A program made the translations under genes and the position numbers. A DNA stretch of 64,000 nt from the NCBI RefSeq assembly GCF_002028425.1, contig NZ_CP020042.1, forward strand, positions 496,001-560,000, read 5' to 3'. Positions 35,926 to 44,961 of the stretch are shown here, one piece after another. Each line of letters starts with the position of its first letter. Position 1 is the stretch's first letter. This DNA is from Streptomyces katrae (GTDB lineage Bacteria > Actinomycetota > Actinomycetes > Streptomycetales > Streptomycetaceae). The notes beneath the pieces are model-generated. The model worked only from the letters and a program-made list of their open reading frames with translations. It did no database searches and had not been told where the DNA came from.

Positions 35926-37757
35926 CAGGAGGCTCCCGTGGCCAGCGGGTGGGGCTCGCCGACCAGCACTTCGGCCAGGGCTTCGGCCAGGCGCCGGTTC
36001 TCCTGCGGGGCGCGGCAGGCCACCCGCAGGTAGCGGTCGCCGTCGGGCATGGACTTGCCGCCGCAGTCCTTGACGAGGATGCCGTGTTCGGCGAAGGTGC
36101 GGCGGACCACCTCGTGGGCGGAGGCGCCCGCGGGCAGGCGCAGCATCACGTAGTTGGCGTCCGGGGGGTAGACGGTGACGCCGGGCAGTTCGCCGAGGAG
36201 GCCGGCGAGTTCGTCGCGGTCGCGGCGGACCCGGTCGCAGCTGGAGGCGAAGGCGTCCCGGTAGCGGGGCAGCAGGCGCAGGAAGGATTCGGCGAAGCCG
36301 TTGACGTTCCAGATGGGCAGGGCGGCGCGGACGTCGGCGACGAAGGCGGTGTCGGCCGAGAGCAGGTAGCCCAGGCGCAGTCCGCCGATGCCGTACACCT
36401 TGCTCATGCTCTTGACGACGGTCAGGCCGGGCAGTTCGGCGAGGTCGGGCTCCAGGCTGTGCCCGGGTGCGCAGAAGTCCACGAAGGACTCGTCCACGAC
36501 GAGCCGGATCCCGTCGTCGGCCAGCAGGCGGGCGAGGGTGACGAGGTCGGCGCGCGGGACCGCCATCGAGGTGGGGTTGTTGGGCGAGGTGATGATCACG
36601 GAGCGGACGCCGGCCCGCCGTGCCTCTCCGGCCACCCGTTCCGGATCCATGGTGAAGGCGGGGGCGGGCAGGTGGATGCGGTGGACGTCCGCCTCGTCGA
36701 ACACGGCCTCGTACTCGTTGAAGCCGGGGACGACGAGCGCGGTGCGCCCGGCCAGCCTGCCGAGGATCTTGATGAGTTCGGAGGCGCCGTTGGCGACGAC
36801 GAGGCGTTCGGCGGGCTGGCCTATGGCGGCGCCGAGCAGCTGCTGGAGCGCGCCGTGGCCCACGGGGTAGTGGACGAGGGCGTCGCGGAAGTCCCGGGCC
36901 AGTTCGTCCACCAGGGGGGCCGGGGGGAAGTACAGGTTGTAGAGGAGGCGGTGGTCGACCAGGTCGTAGCGCCAGTAGCCGCCGTGGAGGTTCTCCAGGA
37001 GGGCGAGCCGGTCCTCGGAGTCCGCGAAGAGGTATTCGGCGGCGGCGTGGTCGGTGAGGTCGTCCACCTCGCACCAGCGCAGGTGCGCGCAGTCGACGGC
37101 GTGGAGCGGGAAGCGCCCGGCGGTGACGGTGTCGGCGAGGACCAGTTCGTAGTAGGCGCCGTGGCCGCCGTCGGCGATGAGGGCTTCCAGGGCCGGGACG
37201 AACTCCTCGCGCAGGTAGCGGGCGCGCAGCAGGTGCACGTTGGCGGTCTTGTAGGTGCCGGCCAGGTCGATCTCGGGGCCCTGCTGGGCGGGCAGCAGCA
37301 TCGCCGAGACGGTGCCGGCCGCGTCGAGGGTGACGACGGTTCCGTTCATGCCGGGGCGGTGCGGGGCCACGGCGGTGGCCACCTCCGCGTCGGCGGCGGC
37401 CAGGGCGAGGGGCAGTCCGGGGTCGAAGACCACGTCGCCCTCGACGAGGTAGACGTCCCGGTCGAGCTGTTCGCGGGCCAGCCACAGGGAGTAGGCGTTG
37501 TTGGTGGTGCGGTAGGCGTCGGACTCCACGTAGGTCACGGCCATGCCGGCGTGCGTGTCGCCGACCGCCGCGCGCACCTCGTCGGCGAGGTAGCCGACGA
37601 CGAGGACGGTCTCGCGGACCCCGGCGGCGGCCAGGTGGTCGAGGGTGCGCAGCAGGATGGGCCGGCCGGCCACCGGGAGCAGCGGCTTGGCGTGGTGGAG
37701 TCCGAGGCGTCGGCCGAGCCCGGCGGCCAGGACGACGGCCTTGGTAGGCCTGTTCAT
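35925..37757 (-). CDS. Nucleotidyltransferase-aminotransferase fusion (LicC-like + HisC/CobD-like)
   Basis: The 610-residue protein has an N-terminal nucleotidyltransferase (residues 1-238): LAAGLGRRLG at 10-19, Lys24 in AKPLLPV, TNNAYSLW near 85 and VEGDV at 105-109, most like phospho-alkanolamine cytidylyltransferases. Residues 250-600 form a fold-type I aminotransferase of the HisC/CobD kind: NGASEL, SPNNPT (391-396), VVDESF and the PLP lysine in SMSK (Lys453), with a C-terminal LRVACR. One protein could thus make an amine or amino-alcohol phosphate and activate it as a CDP derivative. ATGA overlap with the oxidoreductase gene. The combination recalls the phosphonate enzyme PntC, but that one has a class V transaminase. 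Confidence 0.88.
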   Translation of the reverse strand: MNRPTKAVVLAAGLGRRLGLHHAKPLLPVAGRPILLRTLDHLAAAGVRETVLVVGYLADEVRAAVGDTHAGMAVTYVESDAYRTTNNAYSLWLAREQLDRDVYLVEGDVVFDPGLPLALAAADAEVATAVAPHRPGMNGTVVTLDAAGTVSAMLLPAQQGPEIDLAGTYKTANVHLLRARYLREEFVPALEALIADGGHGAYYELVLADTVTAGRFPLHAVDCAHLRWCEVDDLTDHAAAEYLFADSEDRLALLENLHGGYWRYDLVDHRLLYNLYFPPAPLVDELARDFRDALVHYPVGHGALQQLLGAAIGQPAERLVVANGASELIKILGRLAGRTALVVPGFNEYEAVFDEADVHRIHLPAPAFTMDPERVAGEARRAGVRSVIITSPNNPTSMAVPRADLVTLARLLADDGIRLVVDESFVDFCAPGHSLEPDLAELPGLTVVKSMSKVYGIGGLRLGYLLSADTAFVADVRAALPIWNVNGFAESFLRLLPRYRDAFASSCDRVRRDRDELAGLLGELPGVTVYPPDANYVMLRLPAGASAHEVVRRTFAEHGILVKDCGGKSMPDGDRYLRVACRAPQENRRLAEALAEVLVGEPHPLATGAS

Positions 37758-39052
37758 GAGTGGGTCTCCCCCGTGGTCGCTTCGTGCATCAGGTCGTCGA
37801 GGACGATTTCGCCGATGTCGTGCTGGTAGAGCCAGACGCCGTCCGCTCTGCGCGTGTAGCTCGGTTCGCCGCCGATGTCGGCGGAGGGGGCCAGCCCCGC
37901 GCCCAGCCCGTAGGCGAGGAGCCGGGGGTGGGCGGTGCCGTGGACGTCGACGAGGTGGCCGCGGTCGGTGACCAGCGTGCCGGTGGGGCCGGTGGCGGGG
38001 ACGAGCGGCGTGCCGTCGGCGTGGCCCAGGGGCGGCAGGTCGGCCTCGAAGCCGTTGGCCATGACGATGACGTCGGCTTCGGCGAGCGCCTTGTGGGCGG
38101 CCTCGGTGTCCTGCGGGTCCCCGGCGCGCAGGAGCCGTACGGGCGCCGGGGCGGCGCCGGGGAGGCCGAGGGCGGCCCGGGCCAGTTCGTGGGCGCGGCC
38201 GCGCAGGCCCCCGTAGCGGTTGACGCGGCCGTTGAGGGGACAGACGTCGAGGACCGGATCGAAGGGGTAGCCGTCGGCGCGCGCGGCGTCGGCTCCGTCG
38301 TAGAAGAGCCGCAGGCCGGTGCGGTGGACGACGGTGACCGTGTCCGTCCCCCCGGCCAGCAGCAGGTCGACCGCCGACCAGGCGCTGTGCGATCCGCCGA
38401 CCACCACGGCCTTGCCGCGGGCGGCGGGCGGGGTGTGGCGGGCGTCGATCAGCGACGAGGAGTGGCACACCTTGTCCCGGTACGGCGCGAGTTCCAGGCC
38501 GGGAACCACCTCGGCGTCGGCGTAGCCGCCGAGCGGGCGGCCTCCGGTGGCCAGCACCGCGCGGCGTGCGGTGAGTTCGAGGCCCGCGCCGGTGGTGACG
38601 GCCACCCCGTCGGCGGTGAGCCGGACGGCCTCGGCCCGGTCGGTGAACACGGCGCAGCGCGGATGTGCCTCCAGCAGGCCCGTCACGACGGTGCCGAGCC
38701 GGGTGAGGAAGGGCGCGACCACCGAGAGCGGCGGGTGCTCGTCGGCGTGCTCCCTCAGCAGCCGGGTCTCGGGCAGGTCGTGGAGAGCGGCGAAGGGCCC
38801 GGTGGCGGGGAGGCCGTCGAGGCACTCCAGGAAGGGGCCGCCGAGGGAGTTGGCGCCGATGCGGTAGTGGGCGAGGCCCCCGGGGCCCACCGGGCCGGGC
38901 TCGACCAGCGCGACGCCCCGGTCGAGCAGCGCGTCGAGCCGGCCGGAGCGGGCGGCGGCGATGATCGGGCCGAGCGCTGCGGGTCCTCCACCGCAGAACA
39001 CCAGGCCGAAGTACTGGTCGGCAGACGGCAAGAGAGATTCCCCCAAGAACAT
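37754..39052 (-). CDS. FAD/NAD(P)-dependent oxidoreductase, possible N- or C-oxygenase
   Basis: The 432-residue flavoprotein has the FAD dinucleotide fold LVFCGGGPAALGP near the N-terminus, a second nucleotide fold VVVGGSHSAWSAVDLLL, ATGGRPLGG and a late VIVMANGFEAD motif, the layout of single-component flavin monooxygenases such as ornithine/lysine N-hydroxylases. I infer oxidation of an amine or carbon on a cluster intermediate. The start is uncertain: ATG 39052 is chosen, ATG 39073 is also in frame, neither with a strong ribosome-binding site. It is the first gene of the left arm of the cluster, preceded by an AT-richer promoter region. Confidence 0.82.
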   Translation of the reverse strand: MFLGESLLPSADQYFGLVFCGGGPAALGPIIAAARSGRLDALLDRGVALVEPGPVGPGGLAHYRIGANSLGGPFLECLDGLPATGPFAALHDLPETRLLREHADEHPPLSVVAPFLTRLGTVVTGLLEAHPRCAVFTDRAEAVRLTADGVAVTTGAGLELTARRAVLATGGRPLGGYADAEVVPGLELAPYRDKVCHSSSLIDARHTPPAARGKAVVVGGSHSAWSAVDLLLAGGTDTVTVVHRTGLRLFYDGADAARADGYPFDPVLDVCPLNGRVNRYGGLRGRAHELARAALGLPGAAPAPVRLLRAGDPQDTEAAHKALAEADVIVMANGFEADLPPLGHADGTPLVPATGPTGTLVTDRGHLVDVHGTAHPRLLAYGLGAGLAPSADIGGEPSYTRRADGVWLYQHDIGEIVLDDLMHEATTGETHS

Positions 39053-39130
39053 GGTCAACAGGTCCCGCCGCATAACCGTCTGTGCCAACCGACGAGTTGG
39101 GCCGGGATTTTCTGGACTGATCGCTAAATA

Positions 39131-39159
39131 AACCAAACACGGGGTGAACGGGTTGTCAA
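39131..39159 (-). promoter_or_regulatory. Candidate promoter of the oxidoreductase operon
   Basis: On the minus strand TTGACA (39154-39159) is followed 17 bases later by TTGGTT (39131-39136), a fair sigma-70-type pair placing the start point some 50-70 bases before the oxidoreductase start. The surrounding 39080-39240 region is markedly more AT-rich than the rest of the window, which fits an intergenic promoter between divergent genes. Confidence 0.4.
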
Positions 39160-39260
39160 GACCAATTGTCCAGGGCGCCTTGAATGGCCATGTGCCGTAT
39201 CCGGCGGGATAGTTGACAATCCTGTGCTTGAATGTGCCACTCGACGAAAGGGAGCGTGCG

Positions 39261-40229
39261 GTGGCCAAGGTCAGCATCTGTGTGCCGGTGTACAACCGGC
39301 CCGTGGAAGTGGAGCGTGCGATACGCAGCGCTCTCGACCAGACGTATAGCGACATTGAAGTGGTCGTGGTCGACAATGCGAGCACGGATGACACCTGGGA
39401 CGTCATCAGGAAATTGGCCGATTCCGATGCCCGGGTGCGCGCGTACCGCAATGACGAACTGCTGCCGCGGGTCCGGAACTGGCGGCGTGCGCTCGAATTG
39501 AGCGAGGGTGAATACGTCAAGCTGCTCTTCTCCGACGACTGGATATCGCCGGAGGCGGTCGCCCGTTCGGTGGAGGTCCTCGACCGGGATCCGGCCGTCG
39601 GTTTCGTGTTCACGGCGATGACGTGGCACTACGAGCGGCCCAAGACGTTCTACCGGCGGCGCGAGGGCCGGATGTCCTCGCTGGAGTTCCTGGTGCGGTC
39701 GGCGACGGTCGAGGACCAGGTGCCGGTCAGCGCCTCCTGCACCCTGATGCGCCGGGCCGACCTGCTCGAGGTCTTCCAGGACGAGCTGCCGAGCAACCTG
39801 CCGTTCGAGTTCACCCACGGCCTCGGGCTCGACGGCACCCTCCTGTGGCGGGTCGCCGACCGCTACCCGCGCCTGCACCACCTCTCCGCCGATCTGGCCC
39901 ACTCCGCCGACCCGCACGCGGGCGAGCCGAACACGCGCATGCAGATCGGCGCGGAGCGGCACGAGATGATGTGGTGGGCCTACCGCAACGCCTTCGCCCA
40001 GACGCTGCTGGTCTCGCGGCGGCCCGCGCACCAGCTGCGCGCCCTGCGGACGGCCCTGCTGGTGTCCTGCGTACCCCTGCGGCCGACGGCGGTGGCGCTG
40101 CGCAACCTGCGCCTGTTCCGGATGATGTTCCCGCGGAACTGGTGGGACCTCGCACCGCTGGCGGCGCCGGTACGGGCGCTCGTGGCGCGGCGGCTGCGGG
40201 AGCCCCTGGACCCGACGATCCCGCTGTAG
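39261..40229 (+). CDS. GT2-family glycosyltransferase
   Basis: The 322-residue protein starts at GTG 39261 with AAGGGAG upstream, opening KVSICVPVYNR, the GT-A fold entry. The nucleotide-binding VVVVDNASTDDT and LFSDDW motifs and RNWRRALE fit inverting glycosyltransferases that use UDP- or GDP-sugars. The C-terminal third is Arg-rich with hydrophobic stretches but no convincing membrane helix. It is divergent from the cluster and may add a sugar to its product, or be unrelated. Acceptor unknown. Confidence 0.85.
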   Translation: MAKVSICVPVYNRPVEVERAIRSALDQTYSDIEVVVVDNASTDDTWDVIRKLADSDARVRAYRNDELLPRVRNWRRALELSEGEYVKLLFSDDWISPEAVARSVEVLDRDPAVGFVFTAMTWHYERPKTFYRRREGRMSSLEFLVRSATVEDQVPVSASCTLMRRADLLEVFQDELPSNLPFEFTHGLGLDGTLLWRVADRYPRLHHLSADLAHSADPHAGEPNTRMQIGAERHEMMWWAYRNAFAQTLLVSRRPAHQLRALRTALLVSCVPLRPTAVALRNLRLFRMMFPRNWWDLAPLAAPVRALVARRLREPLDPTIPL

Positions 40230-40305
40230 CGACCGGGCTCCGTGCCCGGACGTGTCCCGCCGGGCCGGGGGGCGCGGCGGGCCGGGGGGTCAGGCGGGCC
40301 GGGGG

Positions 40306-41544
40306 TCAGGCGTATTCGAGCCGGATGGCCGCGCCGATGGCCCCGACGGCGGCGCGCAGCCGGTCGTGGTCGGCGGCGGTGCCGTGCACGGTGCCCAGGT
40401 GGCCCTCCGTACCGGCGCGCCAGTGCAGGGAGCGGCCGGCGCCGGGGTCGGCCTTGACCTGCCACACCTCCTCCATGGCGGCCACCTCGTCGAGCCCCCG
40501 GATCCCCGCGAGGGTGGCCCCCGCGTCGGCGGGCGGCGTCAGGAAGTAGACGAACTCCACTGCGGGGAAGTGCAGTTCCGGGATCTCCAGCGGCAGCCCC
40601 AGGGCGGCGCGCAGCGCGGCCCGCAGCAGGTCGAAGCGGGTGGAGCGGCGCAGCAGGGCACCCACGTAGCCGCCCATCCGGCCGTTGACCTCGATCAGCC
40701 GGGGGCCGTCGGGGGTCAGCTTGATCTCCACGTGGGTGACCCCGTCGGTGACGCCGAGGGCGCGCAGGGCCGCCCCGGTGAGGCCGAGCACCTGCTCGGC
40801 CAGCGGGCCGGGCAGTGCGGCGGGCTGGAACATGCCCGTCTCCCGGAAGGGTTCGGCCAGCGGCAGCTTGCCCGTCACGCACACGTGGCGGACGGCGCCG
40901 CCGGAGCTGACCGACTCCACGGACACGTAGTCCCCGAACCCCGGCCCGGCGGCGTCCGGGTCCCCTTCGAGGTACTCCTCCAGGACGAACTCCGCCCCGC
41001 CGCCGGCCAGGAACTCCTGCGCCACCGCCACCGCCTGCTCGGCGCTGTCGACCCGGCAGGTGTCCACGCTGCCCGCTCCGGAGCGCGGTTTGACGACCGC
41101 GGGCAGCCCGACCTCGGCGAGCGCCGCCGGCACCTGCGCCGCGGTCCGCACCGCGACGCAGCGCGTCGACTGCACCCCGGCCTCCCGCAGCCGGGTCCGC
41201 TGCCGCTCCTTGTCGACCAGGACGGCCGCCACGTGCGGCGGGTGGAAGGTCAGCCCGCAGGCCTCGGCCAGCTCCGCCGTGGCGGCGAGCCGGTACTCGC
41301 TGAAGGTGGTGATGCCGTCGGGCCGCAGGGCCCGGAGCGCGGAGCGGCGCTCCGCGGGCGACAGACCGGTGACGTCGAGCACCCGGGCCACCTCGGCGAG
41401 CCGGGCGGCGGAGCCGGCCGAGCCGGGAAGGTCCTCGTCGCAGACGAACACGACGGAGCACAGCTTGCGGGCGGAGGCCAGGATCTCCACGGAACCGGCC
41501 GACCCGCGGTCGAATACCACGGCGAGAAGAGGCAGTGTGCGCAT
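40306..41544 (-). CDS. ATP-grasp ligase, amino-acid ligase type
   Basis: The 412-residue protein has the ATP-grasp fold: DKERQRTRLREAG near residue 111, VVKPRSGAGS (phosphate-binding), EEYLEGD and the Mg-binding VEIKLTPDGPRLIEVNGRMGG in two blocks. It is most like dipeptide/L-amino-acid ligases and carnosine-synthase-type enzymes, which link a carboxylate to an amine through an acyl phosphate. The N-terminal 90 residues form a Rossmann-like pre-ATP-grasp domain. Position next to the cluster makes it a candidate second amide-forming enzyme. ATG at 41544. It converges on the glycosyltransferase. Confidence 0.87.
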   Translation of the reverse strand: MRTLPLLAVVFDRGSAGSVEILASARKLCSVVFVCDEDLPGSAGSAARLAEVARVLDVTGLSPAERRSALRALRPDGITTFSEYRLAATAELAEACGLTFHPPHVAAVLVDKERQRTRLREAGVQSTRCVAVRTAAQVPAALAEVGLPAVVKPRSGAGSVDTCRVDSAEQAVAVAQEFLAGGGAEFVLEEYLEGDPDAAGPGFGDYVSVESVSSGGAVRHVCVTGKLPLAEPFRETGMFQPAALPGPLAEQVLGLTGAALRALGVTDGVTHVEIKLTPDGPRLIEVNGRMGGYVGALLRRSTRFDLLRAALRAALGLPLEIPELHFPAVEFVYFLTPPADAGATLAGIRGLDEVAAMEEVWQVKADPGAGRSLHWRAGTEGHLGTVHGTAADHDRLRAAVGAIGAAIRLEYA

Positions 41545-41608
41545 GCCGCCACGCTAGGCAGCCGTCCTGGCCCCGTCCTCGAGCGCCCGTCGAGGCCCCG
41601 CCGACCGG

Positions 41609-41890
41609 GTGTCCACCGCCGGAGGCCCCGGCGGGGTGCGGCGGCCCGCCGGGAGGGGTGCGGGACGGCAGGGCCGAGGCCGGGGTCGGTACCGAGGCCG
41701 GGGCCGGTACCGCCAGGGCAGAGGCCGGCTCGCGGTGCGGGGCGGTCCGGCCGAGGTCGCACGCGTGATCCACGCCCCGGACGGCCGTATCATCGAGTCC
41801 GCGTCGGCCCCGCTCGCGGAGGGGCCGCACACGCTGGCCGTCCCCCGCGGCGGCCTGGCGTCGCTCACGGTCACGGAAGGACGCCGATGA
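41609..41890 (+). pseudogene. C-terminal remnant of a glycosidase-like gene
   Basis: In the 342-bp gap between the ATP-grasp and lacI-type genes, a frame ending at 41890 codes only from about 41720 for a beta-sandwich-like tail (RLAVRGGPAEVARV then HAPDGRIIE and GPHTLAVPRGGLASL). Its stop overlaps the lacI start as ATGA, as expected of a once-complete upstream gene in a galactose operon. Upstream of that the sequence is low-complexity, with an 18-bp tandem duplication at 41674-41709. I infer a deleted glycoside-hydrolase-type gene; the family is a guess. Confidence 0.45.
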
Positions 41891-42542
41891 AGGTAGGGAT
41901 CACCGACGTCGCGGCCCGCGCGCAGGTCGGCGGGGCGACGGTCAGCCGGGTCGTCAACCGCCGCCAGGGCGTGTCGCGCAAGACCCGGGACGCGGTCGAG
42001 CGGGCGATGCCACCGACGACCTGCTCGCCGCCGAGCCGGCGGTGGACCATCTGTACCGGCTGGGCCACCGGCGGATCGGCATGGCCTCCGGCCCGGCCGG
42101 CAACCGGCCCGCGGACCGGCGGGTGCAGGGGTTCCTCGACGCCATGGCCCGGCGCGGCATCGAGGACGCCGGGCGCCGGGTGATCCGGCAGTCGTACACC
42201 GTGGAGGGCGGGCAGGCCCCCGCGGCCGCGCTGCGGGAGCTCGGCGCCACCGCGATCGTCGCCGCCAGCGGCTGGATGGCCCTCGGCGCGATCCGCCGGA
42301 TCCGCCGCCAGGGCCGGTCCGTGCCCGGGGACGTGCCGGTGGTCGGCTACGACGGCACGGGCATCACCGAGTTCACCGACCCGCCGCTGACCACCGTGCG
42401 GCAGCCGGCGGACCGGCCGGCGCTGGAGGTGGCGCGCGGCGTGCCGGTCCTGGTCGGCAACCGGGACGTGCCCGCGGGGGAGCTGCTCTTTGACCCCGAG
42501 CTGGTCATCCGTGCCTCCACCGCCCCGGTCGCCCCCTCCTGA
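41887..42542 (+). pseudogene. LacI-family regulator, broken by an internal deletion and frameshift
   Basis: The first 41 codons encode a typical LacI helix-turn-helix (ITDVAARAQVGGATVSRVVN, then RKTRDAVERAM). At about 42005 the matching frame jumps: the ligand-binding core continues in another frame from DATDDLLAAEPAVDHLYRLG through LGHRRIGMAS, VVGYDGTGI and PPLTTVRQ to the TGA at 42540. Roughly 75 residues usually between the two parts are missing. The protein cannot be made intact, so galT-galK would no longer be under its control. GC-rich bases at the junction show no obvious direct repeat. Confidence 0.85.
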
Positions 42543-42584
42543 CCGCACCTTTCCCGCGCACTCCCCCGACAGACAGGCGAGGAC

Positions 42585-43616
42585 GTGTACACGACCGTCA
42601 CCGAGCTCGCGGACGGCCGCGAACTCATCTACTACGACAGCTCCCCCGGCCGGGACCGCACCGCCGAGGACCGGCGCCCGCTGGACCGCGTGGAGAGCAG
42701 CCCGGAACTGCGCCGGGACCCGGCCACCGGCGACTGGGTCACCATCGCCGCCCACCGGCAGACCCGCACCTACCACCCGCCCGCCGACGCCTGCCCGCTG
42801 TGCCCCTCGCGGGACGGGCGGCAGAGCGAGATCCCGGCCGCCGACTACGAGGTGGCCGTCTTCGAGAACCGTTTCCCCTCCCTCTCCGGCGCCGCCGGGC
42901 GGTGCGAGGTGGTGTGCTTCACCCCCGAGCACGAGGCGGGCTTCGCCGACCTCTCCCCCGGGCGGGCCCGGCTGGTGCTGGACGCCTGGACCGACCGCAC
43001 CGCCGCGCTGTCGGCCCGGCCCGGGGTGGCGCAGGTGTACTGCTTCGAGAACCGCGGCGCGGAGATCGGCGTCACCCTGCCCCACCCGCACGGCCAGATC
43101 TACGCCTTCTCCACCCCCACCCCGCGCACCGCCAAGCACCTGGCGGCGGCGGCCGCGCACCGGGCCGCCACCGGGCGCAACCTCTTCGAGGACCTTCTCG
43201 CCGAGGCCCGCGCCGCCGAGGAGAGGGTGGTGCTGGCCGGGGAGCACTGGACGGCCTTCGTCCCGTACGCCGCCCGCTGGCCCTACGAGGTCCACCTGTA
43301 CCCGCACCGCCGGGTGGCCGACCTGCGCGGGCTCGACGAGGCGGAGCGGGCTGAGTTCCCCGGGCTGTACCTGGACCTGCTGCGCCGCTTCGACGGGCTC
43401 TTCGGGCCGACGGCCGGGCCCACCCCGTACATCTCCGCCTGGCACCAGGCCCCGCTGAGCGACGGCAAGGAACTCGCCCTGCACCTGGAGCTGTTCACCG
43501 TGCGGCGCACCGCCGACAAGCTCAAGTACCTGGCGGGGACCGAGTCGGGGATGGACGCGTTCATGAACGACGTGGCCCCGGAGACGGCGGCGCGCAGGCT
43601 GCGGGAGGCCGGGTGA
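42585..43616 (+). CDS. galT: Galactose-1-phosphate uridylyltransferase
   Basis: GalT swaps UMP between UDP-glucose and galactose-1-phosphate in the Leloir pathway. The 343-residue protein has CPLC for zinc, FENRFPSL, the catalytic HPHGQ with the nucleophilic His, and the C-terminal HLELFTVRR. GTG start at 42585 after GAGGAC. It overlaps galK as GTGA. It looks intact although the regulator upstream is not. Confidence 0.95.
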   Translation: MYTTVTELADGRELIYYDSSPGRDRTAEDRRPLDRVESSPELRRDPATGDWVTIAAHRQTRTYHPPADACPLCPSRDGRQSEIPAADYEVAVFENRFPSLSGAAGRCEVVCFTPEHEAGFADLSPGRARLVLDAWTDRTAALSARPGVAQVYCFENRGAEIGVTLPHPHGQIYAFSTPTPRTAKHLAAAAAHRAATGRNLFEDLLAEARAAEERVVLAGEHWTAFVPYAARWPYEVHLYPHRRVADLRGLDEAERAEFPGLYLDLLRRFDGLFGPTAGPTPYISAWHQAPLSDGKELALHLELFTVRRTADKLKYLAGTESGMDAFMNDVAPETAARRLREAG

Positions 43617-44758
43617 ACGCGGTCGTGCGCCGGGAGTTCGAGCGGATCCACGGCCAGGCGCCCGAGGGCGTCTGGGCGGCGCCGGGCCGGGTCAACCTCA
43701 TCGGTGAACACACCGACTACAACGACGGGTTCGCCCTGCCCATGGCGCTGCCGCAGACCGCCGTGCTCGCCGCGCGCCGCCGCGCCGACGGGCTGCTGCG
43801 GCTGCACAGCGCCCAGGGTGACGGCCGGGTCACCGAGCTGCGGGTGGCGGACCTCGCCCCGGGCACGGTGTCCGGCTGGGCCCGTTACCCGGCCGGGGTG
43901 GTGTGGGCGCTGCGCGGGCGGGGGCTGCCCGTGGGGGGTGCGGACCTGCACCTGGACAGCACGGTGCCGACGGGGGCCGGGCTGTCCTCGTCGGCGGCGC
44001 TGGAGTGCGCGGTGGCCGTCGCGTACGACGAGCTCCACGGGCTGGGGCTGGAGCGGCCGGAGCTGGCGCGGGTGGCCCAGTACGCGGAGAACGCCTTCGC
44101 CGGGGTGCCGTGCGGGGTGATGGACCAGATGGCCTCGGTGTGCTGCGCCGAGGGCAGCGCCCTGCACCTGGACAGCCGCAGCCTGGAGGTCCGGCAGGTG
44201 CCCTTCGACCTCGCCGGGCACGGGCTGCGGCTGCTGGTGCTCGACACGCGCGTCAAGCACGACCTGGCCGACGGGGCCTACGCGGCCCTGCGGGCCGGCT
44301 GCGAACGCGCGGCGCGGCTGCTGGGACTGCCCGCGCTGCGCGACCTTGGGGAGGCGGAGCTGCCCGGGGCGCTGGGTCGGCTGCCGGCCGGCCTGGTGCC
44401 GCTGGTCCGGCACGTGGTCACGGAGAACGCGCGGGTGGGCCGGGCGGTGGAGCGGCTGGCGGCGGGCGAACCGCGGGCGTTGGGGCCGCTGCTGACGGAG
44501 GGTCATGCCTCACTGAGGGAGGACTACGGGGTCTCCTGCCCGGAGACGGACCTCGCGGTGGAAGCGGCCGTCGCGGCGGGCGCGCTGGGGGCCCGGATGA
44601 CCGGGGGCGGTTTCGGGGGCTCGGTGATCGCCCTGGTCCGGGCCGGGGAGGCCGCGCGGGTGACCGGCGCGGTGACGGACGCCTTCGCGTCGGCCGGGTT
44701 CCGGGCTCCGGTCGCGCTGGAGGCCGTACCGTCGGCGGGCGCCCGGCGCATCGGCTGA
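43613..44758 (+). CDS. galK: Galactokinase
   Basis: GalK phosphorylates galactose with ATP. The 381-residue GHMP kinase has the galactose signature GRVNLIGEHTDYNDG near residue 25, the ATP loop PTGAGLSSSAALE and the C-terminal MTGGGFGGSVIAL. The GTG start overlaps the galT stop. galE is not in the window, so the pathway relies on an epimerase elsewhere. The frame on into 44961 is ordinary intergenic DNA with no gene I can support. Confidence 0.95.
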   Translation: MNAVVRREFERIHGQAPEGVWAAPGRVNLIGEHTDYNDGFALPMALPQTAVLAARRRADGLLRLHSAQGDGRVTELRVADLAPGTVSGWARYPAGVVWALRGRGLPVGGADLHLDSTVPTGAGLSSSAALECAVAVAYDELHGLGLERPELARVAQYAENAFAGVPCGVMDQMASVCCAEGSALHLDSRSLEVRQVPFDLAGHGLRLLVLDTRVKHDLADGAYAALRAGCERAARLLGLPALRDLGEAELPGALGRLPAGLVPLVRHVVTENARVGRAVERLAAGEPRALGPLLTEGHASLREDYGVSCPETDLAVEAAVAAGALGARMTGGGFGGSVIALVRAGEAARVTGAVTDAFASAGFRAPVALEAVPSAGARRIG

Positions 44759-44961
44759 GGCCCGGGCGGCGGGGCCGGCCCCCTCGGCCACCTGCCCGCC
44801 GGGTGCATGGGCGCGTGGGCGCCCCCGGCGACCGGTCCGGCGTGACCGGCGACCGGGGCGGCGGACCGGCGCGGCAGAACCGGCGGCCCGTCCGGCGTGA
44901 TCTGCCGCCGGGCCGTCGGCCGGAGCTGGTCAACGGGCCGCACCCACGCGAGAATGCCGCC

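Noticed and set aside
39213..39218. TTGACA upstream of the glycosyltransferase as a -35 box
   Set aside because: No -10-like hexamer at 16-19 bases; it also lies only 48 bases before the chosen GTG, so it cannot be supported.
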